From: Oligoflexia bacterium
GTDB lineage: Bacteria > Bdellovibrionota > UBA1018 > CAIPTA01
Reading direction: 5' to 3'
DNA length: 64,000 nucleotides
NCBI GenBank assembly: GCA_023954355.1
Contig: JAMLID010000002.1
Coordinates: 65,130 to 129,129 of the forward strand
A program made the position numbers and the translations under genes. Below, piece by piece: positions 8,408-16,423 of this stretch (within the stretch, counting starts at the first letter, position 1; every line of letters begins with the position of its first letter). Under the pieces are notes generated by a model. That model was not told the origin of the DNA. It saw nothing but the letters and a program-made list of their open reading frames with translations, and did not search any database.

Positions 8408-9091
8408 ATGAAAACTTTACTTTATACTTTCTTAATATATTCCATATTTCAAGTTTCAATCACTCAGGCAGGAGAAATCTTATATATAGGGGACTCACAT
8501 ACAACTGGGCATTTTGGGCAGAAAATGATCGAATTATTGCCGTTAAAACGCTATTCAGTTTCTGCTAGCTCTACACCTACATGGAGACGAAAGGTTATTT
8601 GTCCTAAAGAAAACAAATGTGATTATTCTATATCTTATGCAGATCCAAAGACGGAAACTTATTATAAGGGAAGGGTTCCAACCAATTTTCCTGGTTTAGA
8701 TGGAATGATTGGTGAAGTACGACCGACGGCTGTTGTGATTGCCTTAGGAACTAACGATATTACTAACTATGGCTGCGACTCAAAAATGGTTTCGAGTGCG
8801 GCTAAGTTAGCTGCTAAAACAAAAGGCATGCGATGTTATTGGATTGGTCCACCAGAATATAGATCTGGACCAGTCTATGAAGCTTGTGGTTCTTCTATGC
8901 AGAAGTTTCATGCCTTTGTTGATGCTTTAAAAAATGCGGTTGCTGGGCAATGTACTTATATTGACAGTCGAAGGGTTATTGATCCAAAAACGGGGAACCC
9001 CATAACGGCTGACGATGAAGATAAACTTCACTTTGGGTCTGGTCTTGCCAGGTATTGGGCTCAACAAGTTAGTGGGCAAGTGCAGTTTTAG
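8408..9091 (+). CDS. Exported SGNH/GDSL-type hydrolase
   Basis: A 227-residue protein with a signal peptide (hydrophobic residues 3-20, then QAGEIL). The SGNH blocks are visible: GDSH at residues 28-31 with the nucleophile Ser30, GTND at 114-117 (oxyanion Asn116), and DKLH at 205-208 giving the catalytic Asp and His. Members are esterases, lipases or cell-wall carbohydrate esterases; which applies here cannot be read from the sequence. AGGT lies before the ATG. The gene is divergent from an exported protein with almost no intergenic space, and the next gene downstream also encodes a secreted protein. Confidence 0.8.
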   Translation: MKTLLYTFLIYSIFQVSITQAGEILYIGDSHTTGHFGQKMIELLPLKRYSVSASSTPTWRRKVICPKENKCDYSISYADPKTETYYKGRVPTNFPGLDGMIGEVRPTAVVIALGTNDITNYGCDSKMVSSAAKLAAKTKGMRCYWIGPPEYRSGPVYEACGSSMQKFHAFVDALKNAVAGQCTYIDSRRVIDPKTGNPITADDEDKLHFGSGLARYWAQQVSGQVQF

Positions 9092-9188
9092 GTCACCTTA
9101 TTAAAATCGAATAAAAACAGGCATGTTCAGTTTTTTTCTTCCTTGGGCGATAGAGCATCTGGGTCTTAATGGCTCGGGGGGTAGATCT

Positions 9189-10289
9189 ATGGTACGTTTG
9201 TTCATCTGCATCTTTATTATGAGTTTAACTATTCCAATGGGCTGGGCTGCTGATCCGTATCGTATTTATGTATCAGCAGATGGGAGTGATACAAAAAACG
9301 GTAGCACTGCTAGTAGCGCAGTTAAAACTCTAACCAAAGCACACAGTCTTATAAAAAATGCTGCACCCGTGAATAGACACGTAGAAGTTAGAATACTCAA
9401 TCGTGATAAGGGCGGAGCTACTGCAAGATTTCACCAACAAGAGGTTGTTTGGACATATACAGTACCTGGATATGAGGTTCGTATTATGGCAAACGATACT
9501 GGTTCAAGACCCATTTTCGATGGATGTGATGATAGAAAACAGAACTGTAGTAAAAAACCATTTTTTAAATTCGTTCCTAGATATGAAAATGCTGGTGGCA
9601 TAGTAATTAATAATATTCGAATTGTGCGATATTCTGCTGCGATTAATATTGGTTCGAGCGATGCTCCTTACCATACGAGAGGCAATAGCATCACAAATGT
9701 AGATTTTAATGAAATCGGAAACGCACATGATCCAGATAATATGGGGCCAGCATATTCAGCGGTTACGTTATTAGACTCTAGTAAGAATACAATTAAAGAC
9801 TGTACCTTTACCAATATCGTAAATAAAATTACAAGTAAGACTCCTCTTAAAGACGAACACAAAGATGATTCTGTTGAAGATCTTATGAGGCTTATTCATG
9901 GGATTTATTTGGCACATGGTTCAAGTAACAACACAATACAATACAATAAATTTGCGAGAATAAGTGGGCATGCGATTAAATTGCGTAACAAAAGTAACAA
10001 TAATATAATTTCGACTAATATTTTTATTAAAATAACCCAAGCAAGTGGATCAAAAGGCATAGGAGCCATTCAAGAATGGTTTTCTAAAGGTGTTGAGTGT
10101 GCTTCGTGGAATAATAGAGTAGAAAAAAATACTTTCGATGGAGACTATGCTTGTAATCGTTTACCTGCAGTGGATTATTCGAATATCCTAGAGGGTGGCA
10201 ATTGTCCTGCACCAGCATCTAGTGGTAAAAAATTTAGTGTAGTGGGCAATAGTACAGTAGACGTAGAGTGCAGATCTCTACCTAGATAA
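9189..10289 (+). CDS. Secreted right-handed parallel beta-helix protein
   Basis: About 366 residues with a signal peptide (VRLFICIFIMSLTIPMGWA, then ADPY). The mature N-terminus YVSADGSDTKNG resembles the opening of DUF1565/pectate-lyase-like surface proteins, and the rest shows N-rich beta-helix rungs such as NTIKDCTFTNI, NNTIQYNKFARISGHAI and NNIISTNIF. Such folds are carbohydrate lyases, hydrolases or binding proteins. I start at 9189 rather than 9123 because the signal peptide begins there and a GGGG-rich stretch precedes it. Several cysteines may form disulfides. Substrate unknown; a role on extracellular polysaccharide is a guess. Confidence 0.72.
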   Translation: MVRLFICIFIMSLTIPMGWAADPYRIYVSADGSDTKNGSTASSAVKTLTKAHSLIKNAAPVNRHVEVRILNRDKGGATARFHQQEVVWTYTVPGYEVRIMANDTGSRPIFDGCDDRKQNCSKKPFFKFVPRYENAGGIVINNIRIVRYSAAINIGSSDAPYHTRGNSITNVDFNEIGNAHDPDNMGPAYSAVTLLDSSKNTIKDCTFTNIVNKITSKTPLKDEHKDDSVEDLMRLIHGIYLAHGSSNNTIQYNKFARISGHAIKLRNKSNNNIISTNIFIKITQASGSKGIGAIQEWFSKGVECASWNNRVEKNTFDGDYACNRLPAVDYSNILEGGNCPAPASSGKKFSVVGNSTVDVECRSLPR

Positions 10290-10347
10290 TTCAAGATCTT
10301 AGAAAAACTTTTGTGTTCTGCATATCAATTGTAATAAACTGTAGTAT

Positions 10348-10378
10348 CAGTATGCGGTTAGCGGTAGACCGCATGCTG
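10348..10378. terminator. Stem-loop between convergent genes
   Basis: CAGTATGCGGT (10348-10358) pairs with ACCGCATGCTG (10368-10378) through an 11-base stem with one G-T wobble and a nine-base loop. It lies between the stops of the beta-helix gene and the PilZ gene. A partial T-run (TATTTTGTT) follows on the plus strand, so it may terminate the beta-helix transcript. Confidence 0.55.
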
Positions 10379-10387
10379 AGTATTTTG

Positions 10388-10726
10388 TTAAGCGGTACCT
10401 GTGGCTACTAATTGATGTAGACACTTCTTTAGCTCTATTCTGTGTTCTTCTGAAAGATTTAAAAATTCAAAAGCGCAGCCCTTTCTTGCGCCTTGGCGTT
10501 CTTCACGAACTATTCTTGCGGTAACATTTGTGAGACGCTTACCATTGGGTAGGGTAAAGGTGAGTTTTGAAAAGGGCTCTTGATTAGGGACGCAAAAACG
10601 ATTTTCTAAAAACAGCCCCTCTTCAGATAAATTTAAGCCTTTATAGCTAAATAAGTAATCACCATTTACTTCTCTAACCTGAATGCGATTCAATAAAATG
10701 CGATCAGAGTTTCTTCGTTCTAACAT
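10388..10726 (-). CDS. PilZ domain protein (c-di-GMP effector)
   Basis: The 112-residue protein is a single PilZ domain. It has the RxxxR motif as RNSDR (residues 5-9) and the N/DxSxxG motif as NLSEEG (32-37), the two elements that wrap cyclic di-GMP, so binding is likely. ATG 10726 is chosen over an upstream TTG at 10792 because AGAAAGG lies seven bases before it and the RxxxR motif sits at the domain start. No effector domain is attached, so it probably acts by binding a partner. An HD-GYP c-di-GMP hydrolase gene lies near 62 kb in the same window. Confidence 0.85.
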   Translation of the reverse strand: MLERRNSDRILLNRIQVREVNGDYLFSYKGLNLSEEGLFLENRFCVPNQEPFSKLTFTLPNGKRLTNVTARIVREERQGARKGCAFEFLNLSEEHRIELKKCLHQLVATGTA

Positions 10727-10896
10727 GAGACAACCTTTCTTCTGCAACTGGCACCACAAATCATTCACGGGACGCTGGCTGTGCGAGCTCAAGCGTTGCC
10801 CTCTTAAAGCAGGTGTTGTGCCAATAGCGGGTATGTGTAAAAAAACAAGAATATTCGATAGTTATCAGATATTGTTTAAGAAATAGTCACAAACAA

Positions 10897-10919
10897 AACT
10901 GTCAGAGATCTAGACAGTT
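10897..10919. promoter_or_regulatory. Inverted repeat AACTGTC-N9-GACAGTT upstream of the rhomboid gene
   Basis: A perfect seven-base inverted repeat with a nine-base spacer lies 30 bases before the rhomboid start codon. The same arms with the same spacing occur at 46400-46422. It may be an operator for a dimeric regulator or an RNA hairpin in the leader. Confidence 0.45.
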
Positions 10920-10948
10920 CCCCTTCAAATGTTACACTAGGGCAAGAG

Positions 10949-11671
10949 ATGAATTATAGCCAACCCCAAATTATGATTCCTAGGCTTAGTCCCTGCGTGA
11001 AGATACTTCTTTGTTCTTCTGTGGTTATTTTTCTTTTACAGCTTGCGTTTGAGAAGTTTATGGGAATTTCTCTTGCCTACGTATTTGGCTTTGTTCCAGC
11101 TAAGCTTGCCGATGGGTGGGTCTGGCAGCTCTTCACCTATTCACTTTTGCATTCAGGTCTTTTTCATATTTTATTTAATTTATTAATTCTGTGGATGATT
11201 GGTTCTGAGCTTGAATCGCTTTGGGGGTGGCGTACTTTTGTTGCCTTTTATTTGGTTTGTACTGTGGGAGCGGCAATTACTCATGGAATTTTTTCTATTG
11301 CCGGGCTTGGGCATGGAATTCATTCTCCCGTCATAGGTCTTTCGGGTGTGGTCTATGGCTTATTGATGGCCTATGGCATTCTTTTTGGCGACCGAATGAT
11401 GTATTTTTTCATGATCTTCCCCATGCAGGCGCGCTATTTTGTGCTTATTTTAGGGGGCATAGAGCTTGTCTCCAGTGTTTTTTATAGCAATTCAGGAGTC
11501 GCTCATCTTGCGCATTTGGGAGGTATGGCATTTGGGTTTCTTTTCTTGGTTTCTATGGCTTCATGGAAAAAAAGATCTAGAGGGGGGTCATCTCCTCGCA
11601 AGAAGAGAAAATCAAACCACCTAAGGCTAGTGGGTGACGAAGAAGAGGATGAGCCTAGGCACTGGAATTAG
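10949..11671 (+). CDS. Rhomboid family intramembrane serine protease
   Basis: A 240-residue polytopic membrane protein with about six hydrophobic segments between residues 17 and 205. The rhomboid catalytic dyad is present: GLSG with Ser132 in transmembrane segment 4, and His189 in AHLGGMAFGF of segment 6; HILFN (His73, Asn77) supplies the oxyanion-hole side and GSELE follows. Rhomboids cleave other membrane proteins within the bilayer. The tail after residue 205 is cytoplasmic, basic then acidic (RKKRKSNH, then EEEDE). Both catalytic residues are intact, so it should be active. The substrate is unknown. Confidence 0.9.
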   Translation: MNYSQPQIMIPRLSPCVKILLCSSVVIFLLQLAFEKFMGISLAYVFGFVPAKLADGWVWQLFTYSLLHSGLFHILFNLLILWMIGSELESLWGWRTFVAFYLVCTVGAAITHGIFSIAGLGHGIHSPVIGLSGVVYGLLMAYGILFGDRMMYFFMIFPMQARYFVLILGGIELVSSVFYSNSGVAHLAHLGGMAFGFLFLVSMASWKKRSRGGSSPRKKRKSNHLRLVGDEEEDEPRHWN

Positions 11672-11777
11672 CCTTTTGCGCGTAGAGTTAAAATAGGCCT
11701 CGGCGCTAAGGGATTTGCCAAATCGAGTCTAGACGTGGTAACTCTCTCCCATTAATTTCATTTTCGGAGTGTTATAA

Positions 11778-12059
11778 ATGGGTCTATACGAATCACATGT
11801 TGAAAAGAAGAATGATATCAGAGTAATTGAGAGAGCTAACCGCTTTGCAAAACTAGATAAAGCTGCATATGCAAAGTCATTAGAGTCTTTAGAAGATATC
11901 TCAGCCTTAGGCCAATACGTGAATATTGATGAGATCAATGCAAAAGATAATCCTGTTCACACACCAAGAAACCTTCCAAGCCTAGAAGATAAAGTAAGAA
12001 AAAATTTAGAAGATTTAGAGTTTGATGCTGACGAATCAAATCGCGCATTCGAACAATAA
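11778..12059 (+). CDS. Small conserved-looking hypothetical protein
   Basis: A 93-residue charged, helical protein without signal peptide or membrane segment, starting MGLYESHVEKKND and containing a long helix with AKLDKAAYAKSLESLED. The ribosome site CGGAG is well placed before the ATG, and codon use resembles its neighbours, so I judge it real. I do not recognise a family. The next gene begins just after its stop, but its true start is probably about 140 bases further on. Confidence 0.6.
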   Translation: MGLYESHVEKKNDIRVIERANRFAKLDKAAYAKSLESLEDISALGQYVNIDEINAKDNPVHTPRNLPSLEDKVRKNLEDLEFDADESNRAFEQ

Positions 12060-12200
12060 ATGAGACTATCGAAAAAGGCCAAATACTTCGTTGCAATCAC
12101 TTGCGACCTCTCTTCGATCTACTTCTTTGTACACCTGCGTTCGCTCGCAAGCTTGAATGCCTCGTCTTTGACTCTTTTTCGACAGTCTAGGCAGTCCAGA

Positions 12201-12920
12201 ATGACGATGGGCCTTCTTGCACTGGCTTTATCACTAAGCTCATGTGCTGTTACGGCTAAATTTCCCATGACTCGCTTTGAGACCCCAGAAGCTACGGGTA
12301 CTGGAGAGAGAGTTTTTGCGGAAGGCCTTTTAGGTTACCAAGGTAGAAATGAAGTCGAATTCACTCCCGACTATAATCTTCGCGCCCCTACGGTTACAAA
12401 TCCTTCTGTAGAGAAGCCTAGCCACCGATTGATGGGGCAAGGGTACGTAGGTTTGTTAGACTGGTTTGATATTGGTTTAACTTTGCCTAACTCGCGACTT
12501 GGATTAAAAGCACAGCTTATAGGTGAGCCGAGATTAAGAGCCGAGCAGGGCAATTTTTCGGCAGCTCTAAATGGTGGAATCGCGTATTCAAGAGAAGAAG
12601 CTAGCTCTCGAGCGTTTTCAAATACCACACAAGCCTTTAAGCTTACCGAATGGCAAATGGATGCGGGTCTTGCTCTTGGCTATCGTTTTTCGAAAAACGT
12701 TTTACTTTATACTGGTCCATTTATTTTGTGGGATTTTGTAAAGATCAATTACCAACAAAATACCGCTCTAACTGGTACAGAGCTGAATGGAACTATTCGT
12801 TCTGTGGGGTTTAACCTCGGAACTCACATTACTTTAGATAGAGTATTTTTTCGTATGGAAGGTGCGGGCACCAAAACAAAAATTGGTAATGTTAATATTG
12901 GTCAGGCACTTACGGTCTAG
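12201..12920 (+). CDS. Predicted lipoprotein with outer-membrane barrel-like sequence
   Basis: From ATG 12201 the product (about 240 residues) begins MTMGLLALALSLSSCAVTAKF, a short lipoprotein signal with lipobox LSSC. The rest shows alternating strands and glycine/aromatic patterns (DIGLTLPNSRLGLKAQ, ALGYRFSKNVLLYTGPFILWDF, SVGFNLGTHITLDRVFFRME), typical of small outer-membrane beta barrels or barrel-like surface lipoproteins. The frame is open back to 12060, but that 5' part (12060-12200) reads like extragenic repeat sequence rather than protein, so I use the lipoprotein start. No family is recognised. Confidence 0.6.
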   Translation: MTMGLLALALSLSSCAVTAKFPMTRFETPEATGTGERVFAEGLLGYQGRNEVEFTPDYNLRAPTVTNPSVEKPSHRLMGQGYVGLLDWFDIGLTLPNSRLGLKAQLIGEPRLRAEQGNFSAALNGGIAYSREEASSRAFSNTTQAFKLTEWQMDAGLALGYRFSKNVLLYTGPFILWDFVKINYQQNTALTGTELNGTIRSVGFNLGTHITLDRVFFRMEGAGTKTKIGNVNIGQALTV

Positions 12921-12956
12921 CAGTAGGAATGTATCTTTAAAAATTGGGGGACTTTC

Positions 12957-14235
12957 ATGAACACCATACTTTATTGTTTGGCTATGTTTATTTCTTTTCA
13001 CAAGCGCCTTTGCTTCTAGTGGGCAATTACTTAATTATGCAAAAATCCCCACAAACTTTTATAGCATAAAAGCCAATATTAGCTGCGAAGATGATTCTTG
13101 TGAGTCTTTAGACTTAAATATTTCTATAGACGAAAATGGCAAATACGAAATCCCCAGATCTGTCTTGAACTTGCCAGCATCAAAAAAATATAATCTTTCA
13201 CTTTTTTTAAGTATTGATGAAAATATGCCTGGCTATCCTTTTGGCCATTATGTGGATGATTTAATTCATTACTACAACCCTGTAGGGCTAAGTAAAAAAG
13301 AGCTTCTAGAGTATATAAATGCATTTACTATTTATCCACTGGAAGCATTTACTACCAAGTTACAGTTAAAGAGTGGTCATTCTGTTGATGAGTGGATTAA
13401 AGCCAACGGCCGAGATGTAAGAATCTCTTATGAGGTTGATTTTAGCCCGAACGAAATTAAGTTTCCGGAAAGAAATTTTGCCTGTTACGGAGGCCCCGAA
13501 GACGACGGCAAATCTACTTGTGAACTCTCTACTTTTGGATTCGAGCAGGGCTATATAGACTTTCAAAATGTATATAAATTTAGGGCACGACAAATCGTTG
13601 TAATGGGCGCGTATGAGAAAAATCCCCCAGTGCGAGTACGAGCTGAGATCTATGGCGATAGTGTAGAAAATGGAGGAGTGCTCGCTAGTATAGATGAACA
13701 ATTAAACTACCAAGATATACGAGAAAATTTACTATTTAGGCTGGATGACTCTTCTTTAAAAGAGTTAACTTCAGAAAGAAATATTCTTGGCGACTTGGAT
13801 CTTAGTATAGAGTACGGCTACGGATTCTCTGAAAATTATGCCAGCTGGTATGCTAGACTTAACCTATTTTGTGAGAACGGAAAAATAAAGGGAACAATTA
13901 CGCAAAGGGAGTCGCAATTCTATTCCGAGGACGATGTGCTCTTTCGTGGTCGCGTTTATGGTACTTGCGATGGAGAAGCAAATAATTTCTCCATGGAATT
14001 TATGAGAGCAGATTCTAGTATTGTAACACTTACGTTTGGTTCTACAAGAATAGCCGCTCGTTATTGGCCATCTAGCAATGGAAAAAGAGAATTTAATAAA
14101 CTTCTCATGACGAAAAATTTCTCTTCTGATCGCCATGCTAAATTTATTGGTGCAGACCAGACAATGAATTTGCCTTTATTTGATGGGCAGCAAGAGATTG
14201 GAACTATTTCTGTGATGACTCCTAAAGGGAGGTAG
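12957..14235 (+). pseudogene. Exported protein of unknown function, frameshifted in the signal peptide
   Basis: ATG 12957 follows a strong GGGGG ribosome site and starts MNTILYCLAMFI, but this frame stops at 13017. The +1 frame continues seamlessly as LFTSAFASSGQLL and stays open to 14235. Removing one T in the ATTT run at 12990-12993 would give a perfect signal peptide (MNTILYCLAMFILFTSAFA) joined to a 400-residue mature protein. The mature chain has paired cysteines (SCEDDSCES, FACYGG, STCELS) and no family that I recognise. Either a sequencing/assembly error or a true inactivating insertion explains this; the rest of the frame is undamaged, which favours an error or a very recent event. 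Confidence 0.65.
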
Positions 14236-14337
14236 GTCATATTTGATAGCTAATTGGTTTTAGCTACAGAAGTAACCTTTTTATAGTTTGAAAAAATAAG
14301 CTGAAGGATTAGAATTTTCTTTAGAAAGAGGGCTCTT

Positions 14338-14712
14338 ATGAAGATTTTAAGATTCGGTTTTGTATTATTTTCGCTATTTGGTTTTTTCAATATTACTGAA
14401 GCGGCATCGGCCTCTACAGCTTCATCAATAAATAAATTTAGTTGTGAGGCTGACTTAAATAAAGGGCTTAGTAAAAATCCGTACAAGCATGATCAACTAA
14501 AAGACGCATATATATTTTGTACAATAAATATATTTTACCGAAAACTTGAGTCGATTTATAGGGGCTTAAGTAGTGATACTGATCAAGAAACTAAAACGCG
14601 GATCATGGCATGCATGAATTATGTTCATGAAACTTCAATCAAGTTAATAAAGAATTTTGAAACGCCCTACGAGGCTAGCAATAAAGATTGCGATAAATTT
14701 ATACGAAAATAA
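14338..14712 (+). CDS. Small exported protein of unknown function
   Basis: A 124-residue product with a signal peptide (ILRFGFVLFSLFGFFNI, then TEAASA) and four cysteines in the mature part (FSCEAD, IFCTIN, MACMN, KDCDK), which could form two disulfides. AGAGGG precedes the ATG. It lies 100 bases after the frameshifted exported-protein gene and convergent to iscA. I recognise no family. Confidence 0.55.
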   Translation: MKILRFGFVLFSLFGFFNITEAASASTASSINKFSCEADLNKGLSKNPYKHDQLKDAYIFCTINIFYRKLESIYRGLSSDTDQETKTRIMACMNYVHETSIKLIKNFETPYEASNKDCDKFIRK

Positions 14713-14731
14713 TGGTGGTATTTTTTAGTGT

Positions 14732-15055
14732 TTAAGCCGAAAACGAACTGCCACAGCCGCAGCTTTTTTTGGCGTTAGGATTATTGAACACAAAACCCTT
14801 GCCGTTGAGGCCACCAGAATAGTCGAGCTCCATTCCGTTTAGGTATAAAAAGCTTTTAGGATCAACAGCTACCTTTATAGGACCAAAATCAAAGATCTTA
14901 TCTTTTTCTGTTACAGAATCTACAAAATCTAATTTGTACGAAAGGCCACTGCACCCACCACCAGTTACACTAACACGCAAAATGGGGTTGGTTTTGCCCT
15001 CATCTTTTTGCACTTGTACTAGTTTGTTTTGAGCGCTTTCGGTTAACTTAATCAT
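14732..15055 (-). CDS. iscA: A-type iron-sulfur carrier (IscA/ErpA/HesB family)
   Basis: The 107-residue protein has the three conserved cysteines of A-type carriers: GGGCSGLSY near residue 34 and the C-terminal KSCGCGSSFS. These proteins hold and transfer iron-sulfur clusters to apo-enzymes. It overlaps the end of the cysteine desulfurase gene upstream by four bases, so both are probably made from one mRNA. The window does not show iscU, hscBA or fdx beside it, so this is a minimal pair. It could equally be called erpA; the sequence alone does not separate the two. Confidence 0.9.
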   Translation of the reverse strand: MIKLTESAQNKLVQVQKDEGKTNPILRVSVTGGGCSGLSYKLDFVDSVTEKDKIFDFGPIKVAVDPKSFLYLNGMELDYSGGLNGKGFVFNNPNAKKSCGCGSSFSA

Positions 15056-16257
15056 TTTTGTTCCATTCGTGCTTCTGTTCGCTGAAAGGTCGGAGAGTTA
15101 GCTTGGATCTCTTTTACCGCCTTCACTATAGACAGTATAGCATAATTTACCTCATCTTGGGTAGTAAAGCGGCCAAGCCCTATGCGAATCGAACCATGAA
15201 TAACCTCATCAGAAAGTTTCATGGCTGCTAAAACATAAGAAGGTACAGAGGCTGCACTCATGCAGGCAGAAGTACTAGAAATTGCAATGCTTTTAAGTCT
15301 GGCGACGAGAGCATCGCTCGCTACATGGGGAAAAGAGATATTTAGTGATTGCGGCAATCGATCCGTGGGGTGCCCATTTAGAGTAACCTCTCCTAGCTCT
15401 TTTCTTAGTTCAGATAGTAAGTAATCCCTGAGATAAGAAAGCCGAGAAATCTCAGCGTCCATTTTTTCTGTGGCTATTTCACAGGCTTTGCCGAGTCCAA
15501 CAATTCCTGGAACATTTAATGTTCCGGAGCGGAAGCCTCTCTCTTGGCCACCTCCATGCATAAGGGGCTCTAAAACAACTCTTGGCTCGCGCCTTCGAAC
15601 AAAGAGTGCGCCTACACCTTTGGGGCCGCAGAGTTTATGTGCCGACATTGAGAGTAAATCTATATTATCTTCTTTCACATTTATGCGAATTTTTCCCACT
15701 GCCTGGGCAGCGTCGGTATGAAAAAGTATATTTTTTTCTTTCGCTAGAGCACCAATTTCTTTAAAAGGCTGGATGGTTCCTGTTTCATTATTTGCCATCA
15801 TAACAGAAATAAGAATCGTATCTGGGCGAATGGCTTTTCGAACTTCTTCAATTTCTACTTGCCCCTCTTTGTTTACTGGTAAGAGGGTGATGTCAAAACC
15901 TTTTCGGCTAAGATAATTTGCAGCCTCTAAAATACACTTATGTTCAATCGACGATGTGATGATGTGTTTTCCGAGGTGACCATATTTTTCTGCTATACCA
16001 ATGAGTACAGCATTATTACTTTCTGTGGCCCCACTGGTAAACACGATTTCGGAAGATTCAGCGCCAATAGCCTTGGCTACCTGGGTGCGGGCTTTTTCCA
16101 CAGCAAATTCTGCTCGCCAACCAAAGCAGTGGCTTTTCGAGCTAGCATTACCGAATTCTTCTTTAAAATACGGAAGCATTTGCTCTAAAACGAGTGGATC
16201 CACAGGGGTTGTAGAATGGTAATCCAGGTAAATAGGGAGCTTTACTTTTTCACTCAT
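15052..16257 (-). CDS. iscS: Cysteine desulfurase (IscS type)
   Basis: A 401-residue PLP enzyme: LDYHSTTPVDP at the N-terminus, FTSGATESNN, HTDAAQAVGK, SAHKLCGPKG with the PLP lysine, and the mobile-loop catalytic cysteine in STSACMSAASVPSYVL. It removes sulfur from cysteine for iron-sulfur clusters and tRNA thiolation. The iscA-type gene overlaps its 3' end. A second cysteine desulfurase gene lies near 24.7 kb, and mnmA, a user of desulfurase-derived sulfur, near 27.2 kb. This copy is the better match to the housekeeping IscS loop sequence. Confidence 0.93.
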   Translation of the reverse strand: MSEKVKLPIYLDYHSTTPVDPLVLEQMLPYFKEEFGNASSKSHCFGWRAEFAVEKARTQVAKAIGAESSEIVFTSGATESNNAVLIGIAEKYGHLGKHIITSSIEHKCILEAANYLSRKGFDITLLPVNKEGQVEIEEVRKAIRPDTILISVMMANNETGTIQPFKEIGALAKEKNILFHTDAAQAVGKIRINVKEDNIDLLSMSAHKLCGPKGVGALFVRRREPRVVLEPLMHGGGQERGFRSGTLNVPGIVGLGKACEIATEKMDAEISRLSYLRDYLLSELRKELGEVTLNGHPTDRLPQSLNISFPHVASDALVARLKSIAISSTSACMSAASVPSYVLAAMKLSDEVIHGSIRIGLGRFTTQDEVNYAILSIVKAVKEIQANSPTFQRTEARMEQK

Positions 16258-16327
16258 AGCTTTTTATGACCTCAGTAGTCATTGACAGTCAAGCAAGAGT
16301 ACCCATTTTTCTGTAGAAAGGCTATGA

Positions 16328-16339
16328 CGCGCTAGCGCG
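16328..16339. repeat. Perfect 12-base palindrome CGCGCTAGCGCG
   Basis: A GC-rich self-complementary site in an otherwise AT-rich intergenic region between divergent iscS and ftsH, upstream of the likely ftsH promoter. It could be a regulator site acting on either gene. No known operator was matched. Confidence 0.4.
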
Positions 16340-16354
16340 AATTCCCCAGGAAAA

Positions 16355-16383
16355 TTGTTTTTACCTCTCATCTAAGTGATAAT
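16355..16383 (+). promoter_or_regulatory. Probable sigma-70-type promoter for ftsH
   Basis: TTGTTT (16355-16360), a 17-base spacer and GATAAT (16378-16383) form a good -35/-10 pair, about 35 bases before the ftsH ribosome-site region and ATG. Confidence 0.55.
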
Positions 16384-16423
16384 TAGAGGAATGCACCAGG
16401 GAATCTGGTAAGAAAGAGAGACG

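Noticed and set aside
12060..12200. N-terminal extension of the lipoprotein gene
   Set aside because: A lipoprotein signal begins at 12201, and the upstream part resembles extragenic repeat sequence.
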